A DNA stretch of 64,000 nt from Cohnella lupini. GTDB taxonomy: Bacteria; Bacillota; Bacilli; Paenibacillales; Paenibacillaceae. A model generated the notes under the pieces. The model did no database searches. It saw nothing but the letters and a program-made list of their open reading frames with translations, and was not told the origin of the DNA. This document shows positions 1-8,188 of this stretch, piece by piece. The DNA is taken from contig NZ_QRDY01000004.1 of NCBI RefSeq assembly GCF_003386205.1, forward strand, positions 124,001-188,000, given 5' to 3'. Every line of letters starts with the position of its first letter. Position 1 is the stretch's first letter. A program made the position numbers and the translations under genes.

Positions 1-700
1 AATCGAACAACCCGGTATTCAGAATGTCGAATGGATTAATTTGCCCATAACTTGACCGAATAATCTTGGCGCGAGGCTGCAGACTCCGAAGTACCGTTTC
101 CAGCTCTCCAAGCTCCTTTTCCTCAACTCTGTCGCATTTATTGAGAATGAGCACGTCGCAGAACTCGATCTGATCGATCAACAGATCGACTACCTCGCGT
201 GTATCGCCTTCTCCGACTTCCTGTTTGCGGTCCATCAGCGTCTCGCCCGAAGCGTAATCGCTCCAGAATCGATAAGCGTCCACTACCGTCACCATGCAAT
301 CCAATCTGCAGAACGCGGTCAGATCGATTCCATGCTCCTCGTCGATGTACGTAAACGTCTGAGCGACCGGAATCGGTTCTCCCACGCCCGTTGATTCGAT
401 AAGCACGTAGTCGAACCTTTGCTCCTTGGCCAGTCTCTCCACTTCGCGCAGTAAATCTTCCCTAAGCGTGCAGCAAATACACCCGTTCGACATTTCCACG
501 AGCTTTTCGTCCGTACGGGAAAGTCCCCCGCCGTCTTTGATCAGGTCTGCATCGATATTCACTTCGCTCAGGTCATTCACGATTACCGCGACCCGCATGC
601 CTTCGCGATTGTTCAGCACATGGTTAAGTATCGTCGTCTTGCCTGCTCCCAAATACCCGCTCAACACGGTAACCGGCAGCAAATTATAATTGTTTGTCAT
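1..700 (-). CDS. COG0523 (CobW/YciC-like) GTPase, 3' end outside window
   Basis: The visible 233 codons are the N-terminal GTPase domain of a G3E-family metallochaperone. Walker A GYLGAGKT lies at residues 15-22, the metal-binding CxCC motif (C74, C76, C77, in NGCICC) follows, and the guanine-specificity motif NKCD is at 187-190. The start is the ATG at 700, preceded by a GAGG-containing ribosome-binding site. The gene is last in a minus-strand row after znuC, znuB and znuA, with 22 bp between it and znuA. Family members work in zinc, cobalt or nitrile-hydratase metal delivery. The znu neighbours and upstream Zur-like boxes point to a zinc role (YciC/ZigA-like), which is inference. The C-terminal CobW_C domain is not visible. 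Confidence 0.9.
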   Translation of the reverse strand, partial: MTNNYNLLPVTVLSGYLGAGKTTILNHVLNNREGMRVAVIVNDLSEVNIDADLIKDGGGLSRTDEKLVEMSNGCICCTLREDLLREVERLAKEQRFDYVLIESTGVGEPIPVAQTFTYIDEEHGIDLTAFCRLDCMVTVVDAYRFWSDYASGETLMDRKQEVGEGDTREVVDLLIDQIEFCDVLILNKCDRVEEKELGELETVLRSLQPRAKIIRSSYGQINPFDILNTGLFD

Positions 701-722
701 GATCGGGATTCCTCATTTCCTT

Positions 723-1670
723 CTATTCATTCAGAGCTTTGACCAAACCTGCGAGATTGTTCTTCATAATTCCGATATAATCCAACTCTTTGCTGATATC
801 TTCGTCCGTTAAGCCCTCGATAGGATTAAGCACGTCCGTCTTCGCACCGATTTCATCCGCGATCGTCTGGGCGATCTTAGGATCTACCAGCGTTTCGAAG
901 AAAATGGTCTTTACATCGTGCTCTTTCGCGAACGCGACGACATCCGCCATCTCTTCAGGAGACGGCTCCTGCTCGGGAGACAGACCCGCGATCGGAACTT
1001 GCGTTAAACCGTAATCTCTTGCCAAATATCCGAATGCGGCGTGCTGAGTTATGAAGTCCTTATGCTTGACGCCTGCCAGGTCGCTCTTGAACTTCTCGTC
1101 CAGCGCTTGGAGCTTCTCGATATACGCATCCGCGTTTTTCTTGTAATCGTCTTCGTTGTCAGGATCGGCTTTCGCAAGCGCGGCTTCAATATGACGAACT
1201 TCCTGCTGTGCCAATGCAGGAGAGAGCCACACGTGCGGATCAAGAGAATGCTCTCCCTCTTGATGTCCCTCCTCTGCTTCGTGACCTTCCTCCTCGTGCT
1301 CCTCCGACCCTTCGATTAACTCGATGCCATCCGTCGCCATAACGTCTACACGATTGTCGTTTTTCGCGCTCTCCAGCGTTTTCTCCGCCCAGCTCTCGAC
1401 TAATCCGTTGTACACGAATACGTCCGCATTCTGAATGGACGCCACATCGGTAGGCGTAGGCTCCCAATCATGCGGCTCGGCACCGGACGGAATCAATCCC
1501 ACGACATCCGCATGATCTCCCGCTACTTGTTTCGTAAACTCTACCATCGGATAAAAAGAAGCCACTATCTTTAATTTGTCTCCACCCTCGTCGCTCCCGT
1601 TTCCGTTCCCGCATCCCGTTAACACCATAGCCGCGACAGCGGCCCCCACTAAACCTTTTGCCCATTTCAT
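723..1670 (-). CDS. znuA: Zinc ABC transporter substrate-binding lipoprotein
   Basis: This 315-residue TroA/ZnuA-family lipoprotein captures extracellular Zn2+ and hands it to ZnuB. A lipobox (LTGC, Cys20) ends the signal peptide. Candidate metal-ligand histidines are in PHDWEP (H67), DPHVWLSP (H146) and FITQHAAFG. The His/Glu-rich loop typical of zinc-specific ZnuA/AdcA is at about residues 124-141. The start ATG has an AGGAGG site 10 nt upstream. It lies between znuB and the COG0523 gene. The His-rich loop and operon context favour zinc over manganese. Confidence 0.95.
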   Translation of the reverse strand: MKWAKGLVGAAVAAMVLTGCGNGNGSDEGGDKLKIVASFYPMVEFTKQVAGDHADVVGLIPSGAEPHDWEPTPTDVASIQNADVFVYNGLVESWAEKTLESAKNDNRVDVMATDGIELIEGSEEHEEEGHEAEEGHQEGEHSLDPHVWLSPALAQQEVRHIEAALAKADPDNEDDYKKNADAYIEKLQALDEKFKSDLAGVKHKDFITQHAAFGYLARDYGLTQVPIAGLSPEQEPSPEEMADVVAFAKEHDVKTIFFETLVDPKIAQTIADEIGAKTDVLNPIEGLTDEDISKELDYIGIMKNNLAGLVKALNE

Positions 1671-1714
1671 CTTAAAGTTTCCTCCTAATTAAATATCGTT
1701 GCTGAAAGAATGCA

Positions 1715-2614
1715 TTAATGAATTACCGGCGGTTCCTGACTGATACCCGCATGCTCAAGCAGCTTGTTCTGCCCGCTGGCGCCAACCTTCCGTCTGAGCT
1801 TGCTATGTTGTTTTCTCCACTTAATTACGAGCTTCTTCACTCCGATGCCGGCAACCAGGAAAAGCAGTAAGGTTAGCGCGATCGTTCCCCCTGGCGGAGT
1901 GCTAAATTCATAAGAAGCCGTCAATCCGGAGAAAACGCCCGTTAATCCGATTAGCATCGCAAGCCATAATGCGGCAGTAAATCCTGGCGCCAAACGTATC
2001 GCAAGAGCGGCTGGCAGCACGATTAACGAGGATACCAGCAGAACGCCGACGATCGGCATGGCTGCGGCGACAATCATCCCCGTAACTAGGCTGAACAGCA
2101 AGGATATCAAATTGACGGGAACTCCGTTGGTTCTCGCCGTCTCTTCATCAAACGTGATTAAATAGAGCGGTTTTCTCAGTACATAGAAAAATAAAGCGCC
2201 AATGCACGCAACGGCGGCGACCAAATAAATCTCGGTATTCTGGACGGCGACGACGGAGCCGAATAAGTACGAGGAAAAACTGCGGCTAATACCGGAATTC
2301 ATCGACATAAGCACGACTGCCGTAGATAAGCCGCCGATCATGATGATCGCTATAGAGACCTCGGAGTACGTCTTGTAAGATCTCCTTACATATTCGACAA
2401 CGACGGCGCCTAGCAGCGCTACCCCGAAGCCGGACAACGACGGATTAAACTTTAACAGCGCTCCTGCGGCAACTCCGGCCAACGATACGTGGGAAAGCAT
2501 ATCGGCCATTAACGCCTGCCTTCTCAGCATCAGATACACTCCGAGAACCGAGGCGACCAGCGCGATCAGACCACCGGCGAAAAATGCCCGTTGCATGAAG
2601 TCGTAGTGCAGCAT
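1715..2614 (-). CDS. znuB: Zinc ABC transporter permease
   Basis: ABC-3 family integral membrane permease with about eight hydrophobic segments and the family block RRQALMADMLSHVSLAGVA near the N-terminus. It forms the membrane channel of the Znu transporter. Two in-frame ATGs occur six bases apart. The first directly abuts the GGAGG site, so the second (2614) with a 6-nt spacer is preferred. The gene overlaps the end of znuC by about 49 bp, suggesting translational coupling. The C-terminal tail is basic and cytoplasmic. Confidence 0.93.
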   Translation of the reverse strand: MLHYDFMQRAFFAGGLIALVASVLGVYLMLRRQALMADMLSHVSLAGVAAGALLKFNPSLSGFGVALLGAVVVEYVRRSYKTYSEVSIAIIMIGGLSTAVVLMSMNSGISRSFSSYLFGSVVAVQNTEIYLVAAVACIGALFFYVLRKPLYLITFDEETARTNGVPVNLISLLFSLVTGMIVAAAMPIVGVLLVSSLIVLPAALAIRLAPGFTAALWLAMLIGLTGVFSGLTASYEFSTPPGGTIALTLLLFLVAGIGVKKLVIKWRKQHSKLRRKVGASGQNKLLEHAGISQEPPVIH

Positions 2615-3273
2615 TTCCATCCTCCGGTCTCCTTCTTCTCAAGTTCGATGATTCGGTCCAGGTAGGGACTTGCCTCGGATAAGCCATGCGTAACCATGAC
2701 GACGGTTAGTTGGCGCTCCTTGACCATTTCTCCAAGCAGCGAGTACAATCTTTCCCGGCTAGCCGCATCCATTCCGTTCGTCGGCTCGTCTAGCACGAGA
2801 AGATCCGGCTGCTGCGCCAACGCCCTCGCAAGGCATATCCTCTGCTTCTGCCCGCCGGAGAGCTCGCCGATCTTGCGGTTGCGCAGCTCCCACAGTCCGA
2901 CTTGCTTCAAGGCTTGCTCGGCAAGCTCGCGGTCTTGGCGGCTAACGGACCTGAACCAAGATCCGCTCGTATACGTGCCGGAACGAACGAATTCAAGCAC
3001 TTGGCTCGGAAAACCGCTATTAAACGCGGCGATTTGTTGAGGCACGTACCCAACGACTAGCTTCTTCCCGTCTCCGCGCCTGCTCGCCCTGTCCACCGTT
3101 CCGCTCCATGGCTGCAACAAACCGAGCGCCAGCTTGAGCAAGGTTGTCTTGGATGCCCCATTGGGTCCGGATACGGCAACGAACTCGCCGCTATGGATTT
3201 CGATATCCACGTTCTCCAGGCTAGGGCTGTCCCCATAGCCGAAGACGACGTTTTTCATCGATGCGATTAGCAT
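2566..3273 (-). CDS. znuC: Zinc ABC transporter ATP-binding protein
   Basis: ABC ATPase of the ZnuC/AdcC group with Walker A at residues 36-43, signature LSGGQKQR, Walker B LLVLDEPT and the H-loop VMVTHG. Walker A reads GPNGASKT, so the glycine before the catalytic lysine is replaced by serine. Related zinc/manganese ATPases are remembered as also carrying Ala or Ser here, so this is probably not inactivating. The start at 3273 (GGAGG, 7 nt upstream) is preferred over an ATG at 3306, which lies inside the Zur-like box. The C-terminus ends with the GWKC motif seen in AdcC-type proteins. It is the first gene of the operon. Confidence 0.93.
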   Translation of the reverse strand: MLIASMKNVVFGYGDSPSLENVDIEIHSGEFVAVSGPNGASKTTLLKLALGLLQPWSGTVDRASRRGDGKKLVVGYVPQQIAAFNSGFPSQVLEFVRSGTYTSGSWFRSVSRQDRELAEQALKQVGLWELRNRKIGELSGGQKQRICLARALAQQPDLLVLDEPTNGMDAASRERLYSLLGEMVKERQLTVVMVTHGLSEASPYLDRIIELEKKETGGWKCCTTTSCNGHFSPVV

Positions 3274-3296
3274 GTTGTGCCCTCCGTGCCACTTAA

Positions 3297-3331
3297 TCGT
3301 AATCATTACATTTACATATAGTAAACTTTAC
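3297..3331 (-). promoter_or_regulatory. Two Zur-like operator boxes upstream of znuC
   Basis: Box 1 contains the perfect palindrome GTAATcATTAC (3299-3309), preceded by TC as in Bacillus Zur boxes. Box 2 is GTAAActTTAC-type (3321-3331), read TCGTAAAGTTTAC on the minus strand. Their centres are 22 bp apart, about two helical turns, directly ahead of the znu operon. This predicts zinc-dependent repression by two Zur dimers. Sequence and context support it; binding is inferred. Confidence 0.75.
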
Positions 3332-3380
3332 GATTAGAACAGTCAAGAGAATAATGTTTCCTTCCTACTTGCTTGACGCG

Positions 3381-3933
3381 CGCAAAATAGCCGTGCGGGG
3401 CAAGGTTATTTCGACATGGGTAGCTATTTACTCAAAATAGCCGTGCGGGGCAAGGTTATTTCGACTTCGGCGGCTATTTCCTCAAAATAGCCGTGCGGGG
3501 CAAGGTTATTTCGACGTGGGCGGCTATTTACTCAAAATAGCCATGCGTAGCACGGTTATTTCGGCGGTGGGCGGCTATTTCCTCAAATTAGCCGTGCGTA
3601 GCACGGTTATTTCGACGTCGGCGGCTATTTCCTCAAAATAGCCGTGCGGGACAAGGTTATTTCGACGTGGGCGGCTATTTACTCAAAATAGCCATGCGTA
3701 GCACGGTTATTTCGGCGGTGGGCGGCTATTTACTCAAATTAGCCGTGCGTAGCACGGTTATTTCGACGTGGGTAGCTATTTACTCAAAATAGCCGTGCGT
3801 GGCACGGTTATTTCGGCGGTGGGCGGCTATTTCCTCAAATTAGCCGTTCCTGGCACGGTTATTTCGACGTGGGCAGCTATTTCCCCAAAATAGCCGTTCC
3901 TGGCACGGTTATTTCGGACATGGGCGGTTTTCT
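3381..3933. repeat. Tandem array 1: 11 units of 50-51 bp
   Basis: Units start at 3381, 3431, 3481, 3531, 3582, 3632, 3682, 3733, 3783, 3834 and 3884. Each carries AAATAGCCGTGC then, 3 nt later, GCACGGTTATTT, a near-perfect 12-bp inverted repeat in the best copies. GGCTATTT at the unit end also pairs with AAATAGCC of the next unit. The 50/51-bp period breaks any reading frame, so it is non-coding. It lies downstream of the WG-repeat gene terminator and upstream of the znu promoter. Confidence 0.95.
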
Positions 3934-3948
3934 CACCGGTTGCCCAAC

Positions 3949-3981
3949 AAAAAAACCGACGGATTCAATAGAATCCGTCGG
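3949..3981 (-). terminator. Rho-independent terminator of the WG-repeat gene
   Basis: An 11-bp perfect stem CCGACGGATTC / GAATCCGTCGG with loop AATA is followed on the minus strand by a run of T. It lies about 23 bp after the stop of the WG-repeat gene. Confidence 0.92.
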
Positions 3982-4003
3982 CTTCCAAGTAACACTCACT
4001 CCA

Positions 4004-5383
4004 TTAATCGTCGACTTCAGGCGCCGCCGCTTCCGCTACTACCGTACCGTTCGTATCGATAAGTTTTGCTTCCGTGCCGGTAATCGCAAGCGCTAAGCCT
4101 TTATCGAAGGACTCGACCGAATCGTAGACCGGCTCGATAACGATCTTTCCTTTCTTATCGATAAAGCCGTACTTGCCGTCCTTCTCGAAGTATGCCAATC
4201 CGTCGTGGAAATCCCCCGCGTCCGCGAATTCCGTCGTTAACGCTACCTCGCCTTTACGGTTCAAATAGCTGAACACTCCGTCGTTGGAGACCGCCGCTAA
4301 ACCTTCGCTGAACGAGAAACCTTGGGCATATTCGGCGGCTATCGCCAATTGTCCCTTGGCGTTCACGTAACCGAACGATCCTTCTCCATCCGCGCCCTCC
4401 GCTTGAACGAGCCCGAATCCTTCTTTGAAATCGAATGCATGCTGATAGATCGCAGGAATGACTACCTTGCCCGTTACGTCGATATAACCGTATTTGCCGT
4501 CGATCTGTACGGCGGCCAATCCGCCGGAGAAGTAGAAGGCATCCTCGAATTGCAACGGAATGGCTTCTTTGCCCGTATGGTCGATATAACCGAATAAATC
4601 GTCTTTACGAACTAGAGCCAAACCTCCCGAGAAGTCGAACAATTCGTCGTATTCCGGGCTAAGTACCGTTTTACCTTGGGCATCGACATAGTAGGATGTG
4701 CCGTCTTGCTCGACCAATGCAACGCCGTCCGAGAAATCGTACGCTTGCGAGTATACCGCCCCGATAATAGATTTGCCTTTAGCGTCGATGTAGCCGTACT
4801 TGCCGCCCTTGCCGACGATTGCCAATCCATTGCTGAATTCGTTCGCTTCGTCGTATTTAGCCGCGATGACGGTATCGCCGAATACGTTCACGTAACCTTG
4901 TTTTCCATTGCTTGCGAACGGATGAAATCTAGGCGAGATGCTCAGGGTTTTGCTTGCGGCGTTCCAGGCGACTTGCGCGCCGAATGCCGCTCCGATCGCT
5001 TTGGCGGGTACCCAAAGCACTCCATCCTTCCATACCGTCGCGCTAGAGAGCGTGATGCTCTGGCCGTTCAGCACGGCGGTCTTGGAATTTATGTTAAGTT
5101 GCACCGAGCGACTTCCTTGCGTAACGGTTGTCGTTTTCTTCGCTTGATCCCACTTTACCGAAGCTCCGATGGATGCGGCGAACGGTTTGACGGGCAGTAA
5201 AGTTACCCCGGCGATCGTCGATATCGTCCAACCCGATTGAACGACTCCGTCCACGGAGATTACGGCGTTCGATGTGGCCGCTGAAGCGGATGAAGCATGG
5301 CCGAAGCTTGCGATTTGTACGGCAACGAGGGCGGCTGCCGCGATTAGTATGCCTTTGCGGATGGATGGACGAATATGGGACAT
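4004..5383 (-). CDS. Exported WG-repeat protein with copper-amine-oxidase-N domain
   Basis: This 459-residue secreted protein starts with a signal peptide ending near ASA (about residue 35). A copper amine oxidase N-terminal-like (stalk) domain covers about residues 37-150, as seen in many Paenibacillaceae surface proteins. About seven WG (KWG) repeats of some 40 residues follow, recognisable by GKYGYIDxxGK, Y-x-A/E-x-x-FSxGLA and similar units at about 160-450. WG repeats form beta-propeller-like surfaces and often mediate binding; no catalytic motif is visible. The start ATG has a GAGGAG site. It stands alone before its own terminator. Function is unknown; a cell-surface binding role is inference. 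Confidence 0.85.
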   Translation of the reverse strand: MSHIRPSIRKGILIAAAALVAVQIASFGHASSASAATSNAVISVDGVVQSGWTISTIAGVTLLPVKPFAASIGASVKWDQAKKTTTVTQGSRSVQLNINSKTAVLNGQSITLSSATVWKDGVLWVPAKAIGAAFGAQVAWNAASKTLSISPRFHPFASNGKQGYVNVFGDTVIAAKYDEANEFSNGLAIVGKGGKYGYIDAKGKSIIGAVYSQAYDFSDGVALVEQDGTSYYVDAQGKTVLSPEYDELFDFSGGLALVRKDDLFGYIDHTGKEAIPLQFEDAFYFSGGLAAVQIDGKYGYIDVTGKVVIPAIYQHAFDFKEGFGLVQAEGADGEGSFGYVNAKGQLAIAAEYAQGFSFSEGLAAVSNDGVFSYLNRKGEVALTTEFADAGDFHDGLAYFEKDGKYGFIDKKGKIVIEPVYDSVESFDKGLALAITGTEAKLIDTNGTVVAEAAAPEVDD

Positions 5384-5431
5384 AGAGATTGGCTCCTCAC
5401 ATAATAGGGAATAAGTGCTTACGATTTTTTA

Positions 5432-6454
5432 TTATTTCAAGTAAATTTGGTCGAAAGTCCCTTTGTCCGCGAAATGCTCCGCTTGCGCTTTATTCCATCC
5501 GCCGAAATCATCGATCGTGAGCAGGTTCAACGTCGGGAAATTTTTCGCGAATTCCTTGGCTACTTTGGCGTTGATCGGACGGTAGAAATTTTTCGCCGCG
5601 ATCCTTTGGCCTTCTTCCGTGTACAAGTAATCCAAGTAAGCGGTGGCGACTTGGCGAGTATCGTGCTTGCTTACGTTTTTGGTCACGACCGCGACCGTCG
5701 GTTCGGCGAGAATGCTCAAGGAAGGCGTTACGATCTCGTATTTGTCTCCGTATTCCTTCTTAGCCAAGTAAGCTTCGTTCTCCCATGTAATCAGGACGTC
5801 TCCGATGCCTTTTTCAACGAAAGTATTCGTGGAGCCGCGTGCTCCGGTATCCAGAACGGGTACGTTTTGGAATAGCTTCTTCACGAACTCCTTAGCTTTG
5901 TCTTGGCTGTCGTTGTTGTGTTCCAAAGCGTATCCCCAAGCCGCCAAGTAGTTCCAGCGCGCTCCGCCGGACGTTTTCGGGTTCGGGGTAATCGATTTGA
6001 CGTCGGTTCTGATCAGATCGTCCCAATCTTTTATTTTCTTCGGGTTTCCTTTGCGTACGAGGAACACGATCGTGGATTTATACGGCGCGCTGTTATTCGC
6101 CAGACGCTTCTGCCAGCCTTTGGCGATAAGCCCCTTGTTCTCGACTGCCGTTACATCGTACTCGAGTGCCAAAGTAACGACGTCCGCTTCCAGTCCGTCG
6201 ATAACGGAACGGGCTTGCGCGCCGGATCCGCCATGGGATTGCTTGATCGTAACCTTCTGTCCGGTCTTCTTCTCCCAATACTTGGCGAATGCCGCGTTGT
6301 ACTCCACGTACAATTCGCGAGTCGGATCGTAAGATACGTTAAGCAGGGTAACGCTTTTCTTTGACGATTTCTTCGTGACGGCACCGAATACGGTCGTCGT
6401 GGATAATACGAATGCCAATGCGGCTAACAGGATTACGCGAAACGATTTGTTCAT
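5432..6454 (-). CDS. Sulfate/thiosulfate ABC transporter substrate-binding protein
   Basis: This 340-residue Sbp/CysP-family protein has an N-terminal signal peptide (start [15 protein letters not shown], cleavage near VFG). Family blocks include [13 protein letters not shown] near the N-terminus, [28 protein letters not shown] and [20 protein letters not shown]. The ATG at 6454 with a GAGGAG site is preferred; an upstream in-frame ATG at 6595 would translate a structured leader. No permease genes lie beside it, so it must use a transporter elsewhere or lie in a split regulon. It is divergent from a paralogue at 6746. Confidence 0.9.
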   Translation of the reverse strand: MNKSFRVILLAALAFVLSTTTVFGAVTKKSSKKSVTLLNVSYDPTRELYVEYNAAFAKYWEKKTGQKVTIKQSHGGSGAQARSVIDGLEADVVTLALEYDVTAVENKGLIAKGWQKRLANNSAPYKSTIVFLVRKGNPKKIKDWDDLIRTDVKSITPNPKTSGGARWNYLAAWGYALEHNNDSQDKAKEFVKKLFQNVPVLDTGARGSTNTFVEKGIGDVLITWENEAYLAKKEYGDKYEIVTPSLSILAEPTVAVVTKNVSKHDTRQVATAYLDYLYTEEGQRIAAKNFYRPINAKVAKEFAKNFPTLNLLTIDDFGGWNKAQAEHFADKGTFDQIYLK

Positions 6455-6498
6455 TCGAATGACTCTCCTCTTGGTTATAAAATGTAGCAAACGCAAAC

Positions 6499-6573
6499 GG
6501 CCCCGATTCCGCCATACGCATAGCTGTTCCTTAACAGCATGCGGATGTGAATTCGAGGCCTCCGGTTTACCGG
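6499..6573 (-). promoter_or_regulatory. Structured 5' leader of the sulfate-binding gene
   Basis: On the minus strand a long imperfect stem runs from GGCCTCGAATTC (6560 side) to GGAATCGGGGCC (6499 side). Its apical hairpin is CGCATGCTGTT-AAGG-AACAGCTATGCG with one bulge. Just 5' is CCGG-TAAA-CCGG (6562-6573). The 3' side lacks a T-run, so it is not a simple terminator. It does not match the SAM-I riboswitch core. Function unknown; possibly an attenuator or mRNA-stability element. Confidence 0.5.
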
Positions 6574-6607
6574 TCGGCGCGATGGCACGATCCATTTGAT
6601 TAATCCC

Positions 6608-6681
6608 ATCTTATTCCAAACTATTCCGAGTTGTCAACTATGAATTAATCGTTGACAACGGCTTCCATCAGTTGCTACAAT
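6608..6681. promoter_or_regulatory. Overlapping divergent promoters with shared inverted repeat
   Basis: Plus-strand promoter: TTGACA (6652-6657), 18-bp spacer, TACAAT (6676-6681), for the gene at 6746. Minus-strand promoter: TTGACA (complement of 6632-6637) with an ATAAGA/TAAGAT -10 near 6608-6614. The two -35 boxes form the perfect inverted repeat TTGTCAAC-N12-GTTGACAA (6631-6658). One regulator or one polymerase could exclude the other. Confidence 0.6.
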
Positions 6682-6691
6682 CGCTTCAATA

Positions 6692-6716
6692 AATCCAATT
6701 ATTTCTATTGGAATAA
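6692..6716 (+). promoter_or_regulatory. Candidate CymR-like operator
   Basis: ATCCAAT-N7-ATTGGAAT lies just downstream of the plus promoter. CymR, the Firmicute cysteine-metabolism repressor, binds AT-rich sites ending in TTGGAAT-like sequence, and sulfate uptake genes are typical targets. Assignment is from motif resemblance only. Confidence 0.35.
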
Positions 6717-6745
6717 TTCATTAAATACCGAAAAGGGGAACTTCC

Positions 6746-7825
6746 ATGCACAGGCGCAACAGCACGCGCAAACGCGCTATTTTCATCGGAATCATTGCAT
6801 CGCTTCTTTTATTGGTTACCGCATGCTCGGGCAATTCGGATAACGCGGAATCCGTCGCCGAATCCGAAACGCCGCAATCCGATTATAGTAAAGCCGCTTC
6901 CTTGTTAAACGCGGTATCGGACGGAACTGCCGAATTGTACGATGAAATAAACGATGCCTTCGTCGCCAGTTGGCTGGAACGCACGGGTCAGTCCGTAACG
7001 ATCGAACAAAGCGCAGGCAGCTCGAATGTCCAAGAAGAAGCGATCAACGGAGGGCAGCTCAAAGCGGACATCGCCACGCTAAGCGTGGGAATCGACATCG
7101 ACGCCATTCAAGCGAAGGGCTTGATCGAGGAAGGATGGCAGCAACGGTACGACTATAATAGCTCTCCGTTCTCTACGGCCGTAGCCTTCGTCGTTCGCTC
7201 GGACAATCCGAAGGGGATCGCCGAGTGGGAGGATTTACTAAGCGGAGACGTCAAGATCGTTATGACCAATCCGGCGACTTATTCGGATGCCCGTTGGTAT
7301 TATGCCGCGCCTTGGGCTTATTCGTTGGATAAGGACATCGACGACACCGATGCCGCTACGGCCTTCGTCACCGATTTCCACCAGCACGTGGCCGTTCTCG
7401 CTCCCGATGAGAAAGCAGCCGAGAACGCGTTCGTCGTTAACGGCGAAGGGGACGTATGGGTAACGACCGAGAGCAACGCGCTGAGAATCGCGAATTCCAC
7501 GGGAAAAGACAAGATCGAGGTGATCGTTCCTTCCGTGACGTTAACCGTCGAACCCATCGTATCCGTCGTCGACGGCAACGCCGACGGTAACGACGTTCGG
7601 GAGATCGCCAACGCCTATGCGGACTATTTGTTTACGGAGGAGGCGCAGACGATCGCGGCTAACCATTTCTTCAGACCTCGTTTCGCCTCCATAACCGAAC
7701 AATTCGCCGGCGTATTCGCCGATGTGGCTCTTCTAACCGTCGACGATAACTTGACGGGCTGGGAAGACTTGCAGCAGGCGCTATTCGCCGATGGAGGCTT
7801 GTTCGGCCAACTTCCCGCCAAGTAA
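6746..7825 (+). CDS. Sulfate-type ABC transporter substrate-binding lipoprotein (paralogue)
   Basis: This 359-residue protein is homologous to the divergent gene at 5432. It shares the TxELYxExNxAFxxxW block, a degenerate QSAGSSN anion loop, the DIATLSVGIDIDAI segment and TNPATYSDARWYYAAPWAY. The signal peptide ends in a lipobox (VTAC), so it is a lipoprotein, unlike its neighbour. GGSGAQ of the neighbour is replaced by AGSSNVQ, suggesting altered ligand preference (inference). The protein is more acidic than the neighbour. A GGGG ribosome-binding site precedes the ATG. It is likely regulated with its neighbour through the shared intergenic region. Confidence 0.85.
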   Translation: MHRRNSTRKRAIFIGIIASLLLLVTACSGNSDNAESVAESETPQSDYSKAASLLNAVSDGTAELYDEINDAFVASWLERTGQSVTIEQSAGSSNVQEEAINGGQLKADIATLSVGIDIDAIQAKGLIEEGWQQRYDYNSSPFSTAVAFVVRSDNPKGIAEWEDLLSGDVKIVMTNPATYSDARWYYAAPWAYSLDKDIDDTDAATAFVTDFHQHVAVLAPDEKAAENAFVVNGEGDVWVTTESNALRIANSTGKDKIEVIVPSVTLTVEPIVSVVDGNADGNDVREIANAYADYLFTEEAQTIAANHFFRPRFASITEQFAGVFADVALLTVDDNLTGWEDLQQALFADGGLFGQLPAK

Positions 7826-7873
7826 GCGCCGCAGGATCCAATACGCGAGATTACCGTCCAACCAATCATAGAA

Positions 7874-7915
7874 CGAAAAAACGAAGGGCAACCCTTATCG
7901 GGGCTGCCCTTCGTT
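7874..7915 (-). terminator. Terminator overlapping the 3' end of the 82-residue gene
   Basis: An 11-bp perfect stem AACGAAGGGCA / TGCCCTTCGTT is followed by T5 on the minus strand. The right arm and loop include the last codons and stop of the gene ending at 7895. It may also stop transcription from 6746 on the plus strand. Confidence 0.8.
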
Positions 7916-8143
7916 GTCGTTCGGTTCCGTTTTTACGTTATCGTACCTGTGATCGACCTCACTAGCGATGGCGCGATAGGCTTTGGTCTCCTCGACCACG
8001 GGGTCATGCTTCGCTTGTATGCGAATTTCCCATCGGGGCGACAGCTTTTTCGCCGCCTTGGCCTCGGCGTTCTCTTCCGTTTCTTCCGCTTGCTCTTCGG
8101 TCAATCTTCGAGCGAGTAATTCTTCCGCCTCGTTGCGCTCCAA
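7895..8143 (-). CDS. Small charged hypothetical protein
   Basis: This 82-residue protein is rich in Glu, Ala and Arg in its first half, predicted helical and possibly coiled-coil. It has a short basic/aromatic stretch (SPRWEIRIQAK) in the middle and no membrane segment. The start is TTG at 8143 with a GGGGG ribosome-binding site; no ATG is available in frame. It lies 45 bp after the inositol-phosphatase-family gene on the same strand and ends within a terminator, which supports it being a real terminal cistron. I do not recognise the family. Confidence 0.6.
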   Translation of the reverse strand: MERNEAEELLARRLTEEQAEETEENAEAKAAKKLSPRWEIRIQAKHDPVVEETKAYRAIASEVDHRYDNVKTEPNDNEGQPR

Positions 8144-8188
8144 TTCCTTCGCCCCCTTCTCGTTTAGAATGGTCGAAAGCCTCGAATC

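Noticed and set aside
2566-3273. Inactive ZnuC because of altered Walker A
   Set aside because: The substitution resembles a known variant among related zinc/manganese ATPases and all other motifs are intact.
3381-3933. CRISPR array
   Set aside because: Units are contiguous near-copies with no unique spacers and no cas genes in the window.
6499-6600. SAM-I (S-box) riboswitch upstream of the sulfate-binding gene
   Set aside because: Lacks the conserved S-box core; only a generic long stem is visible.
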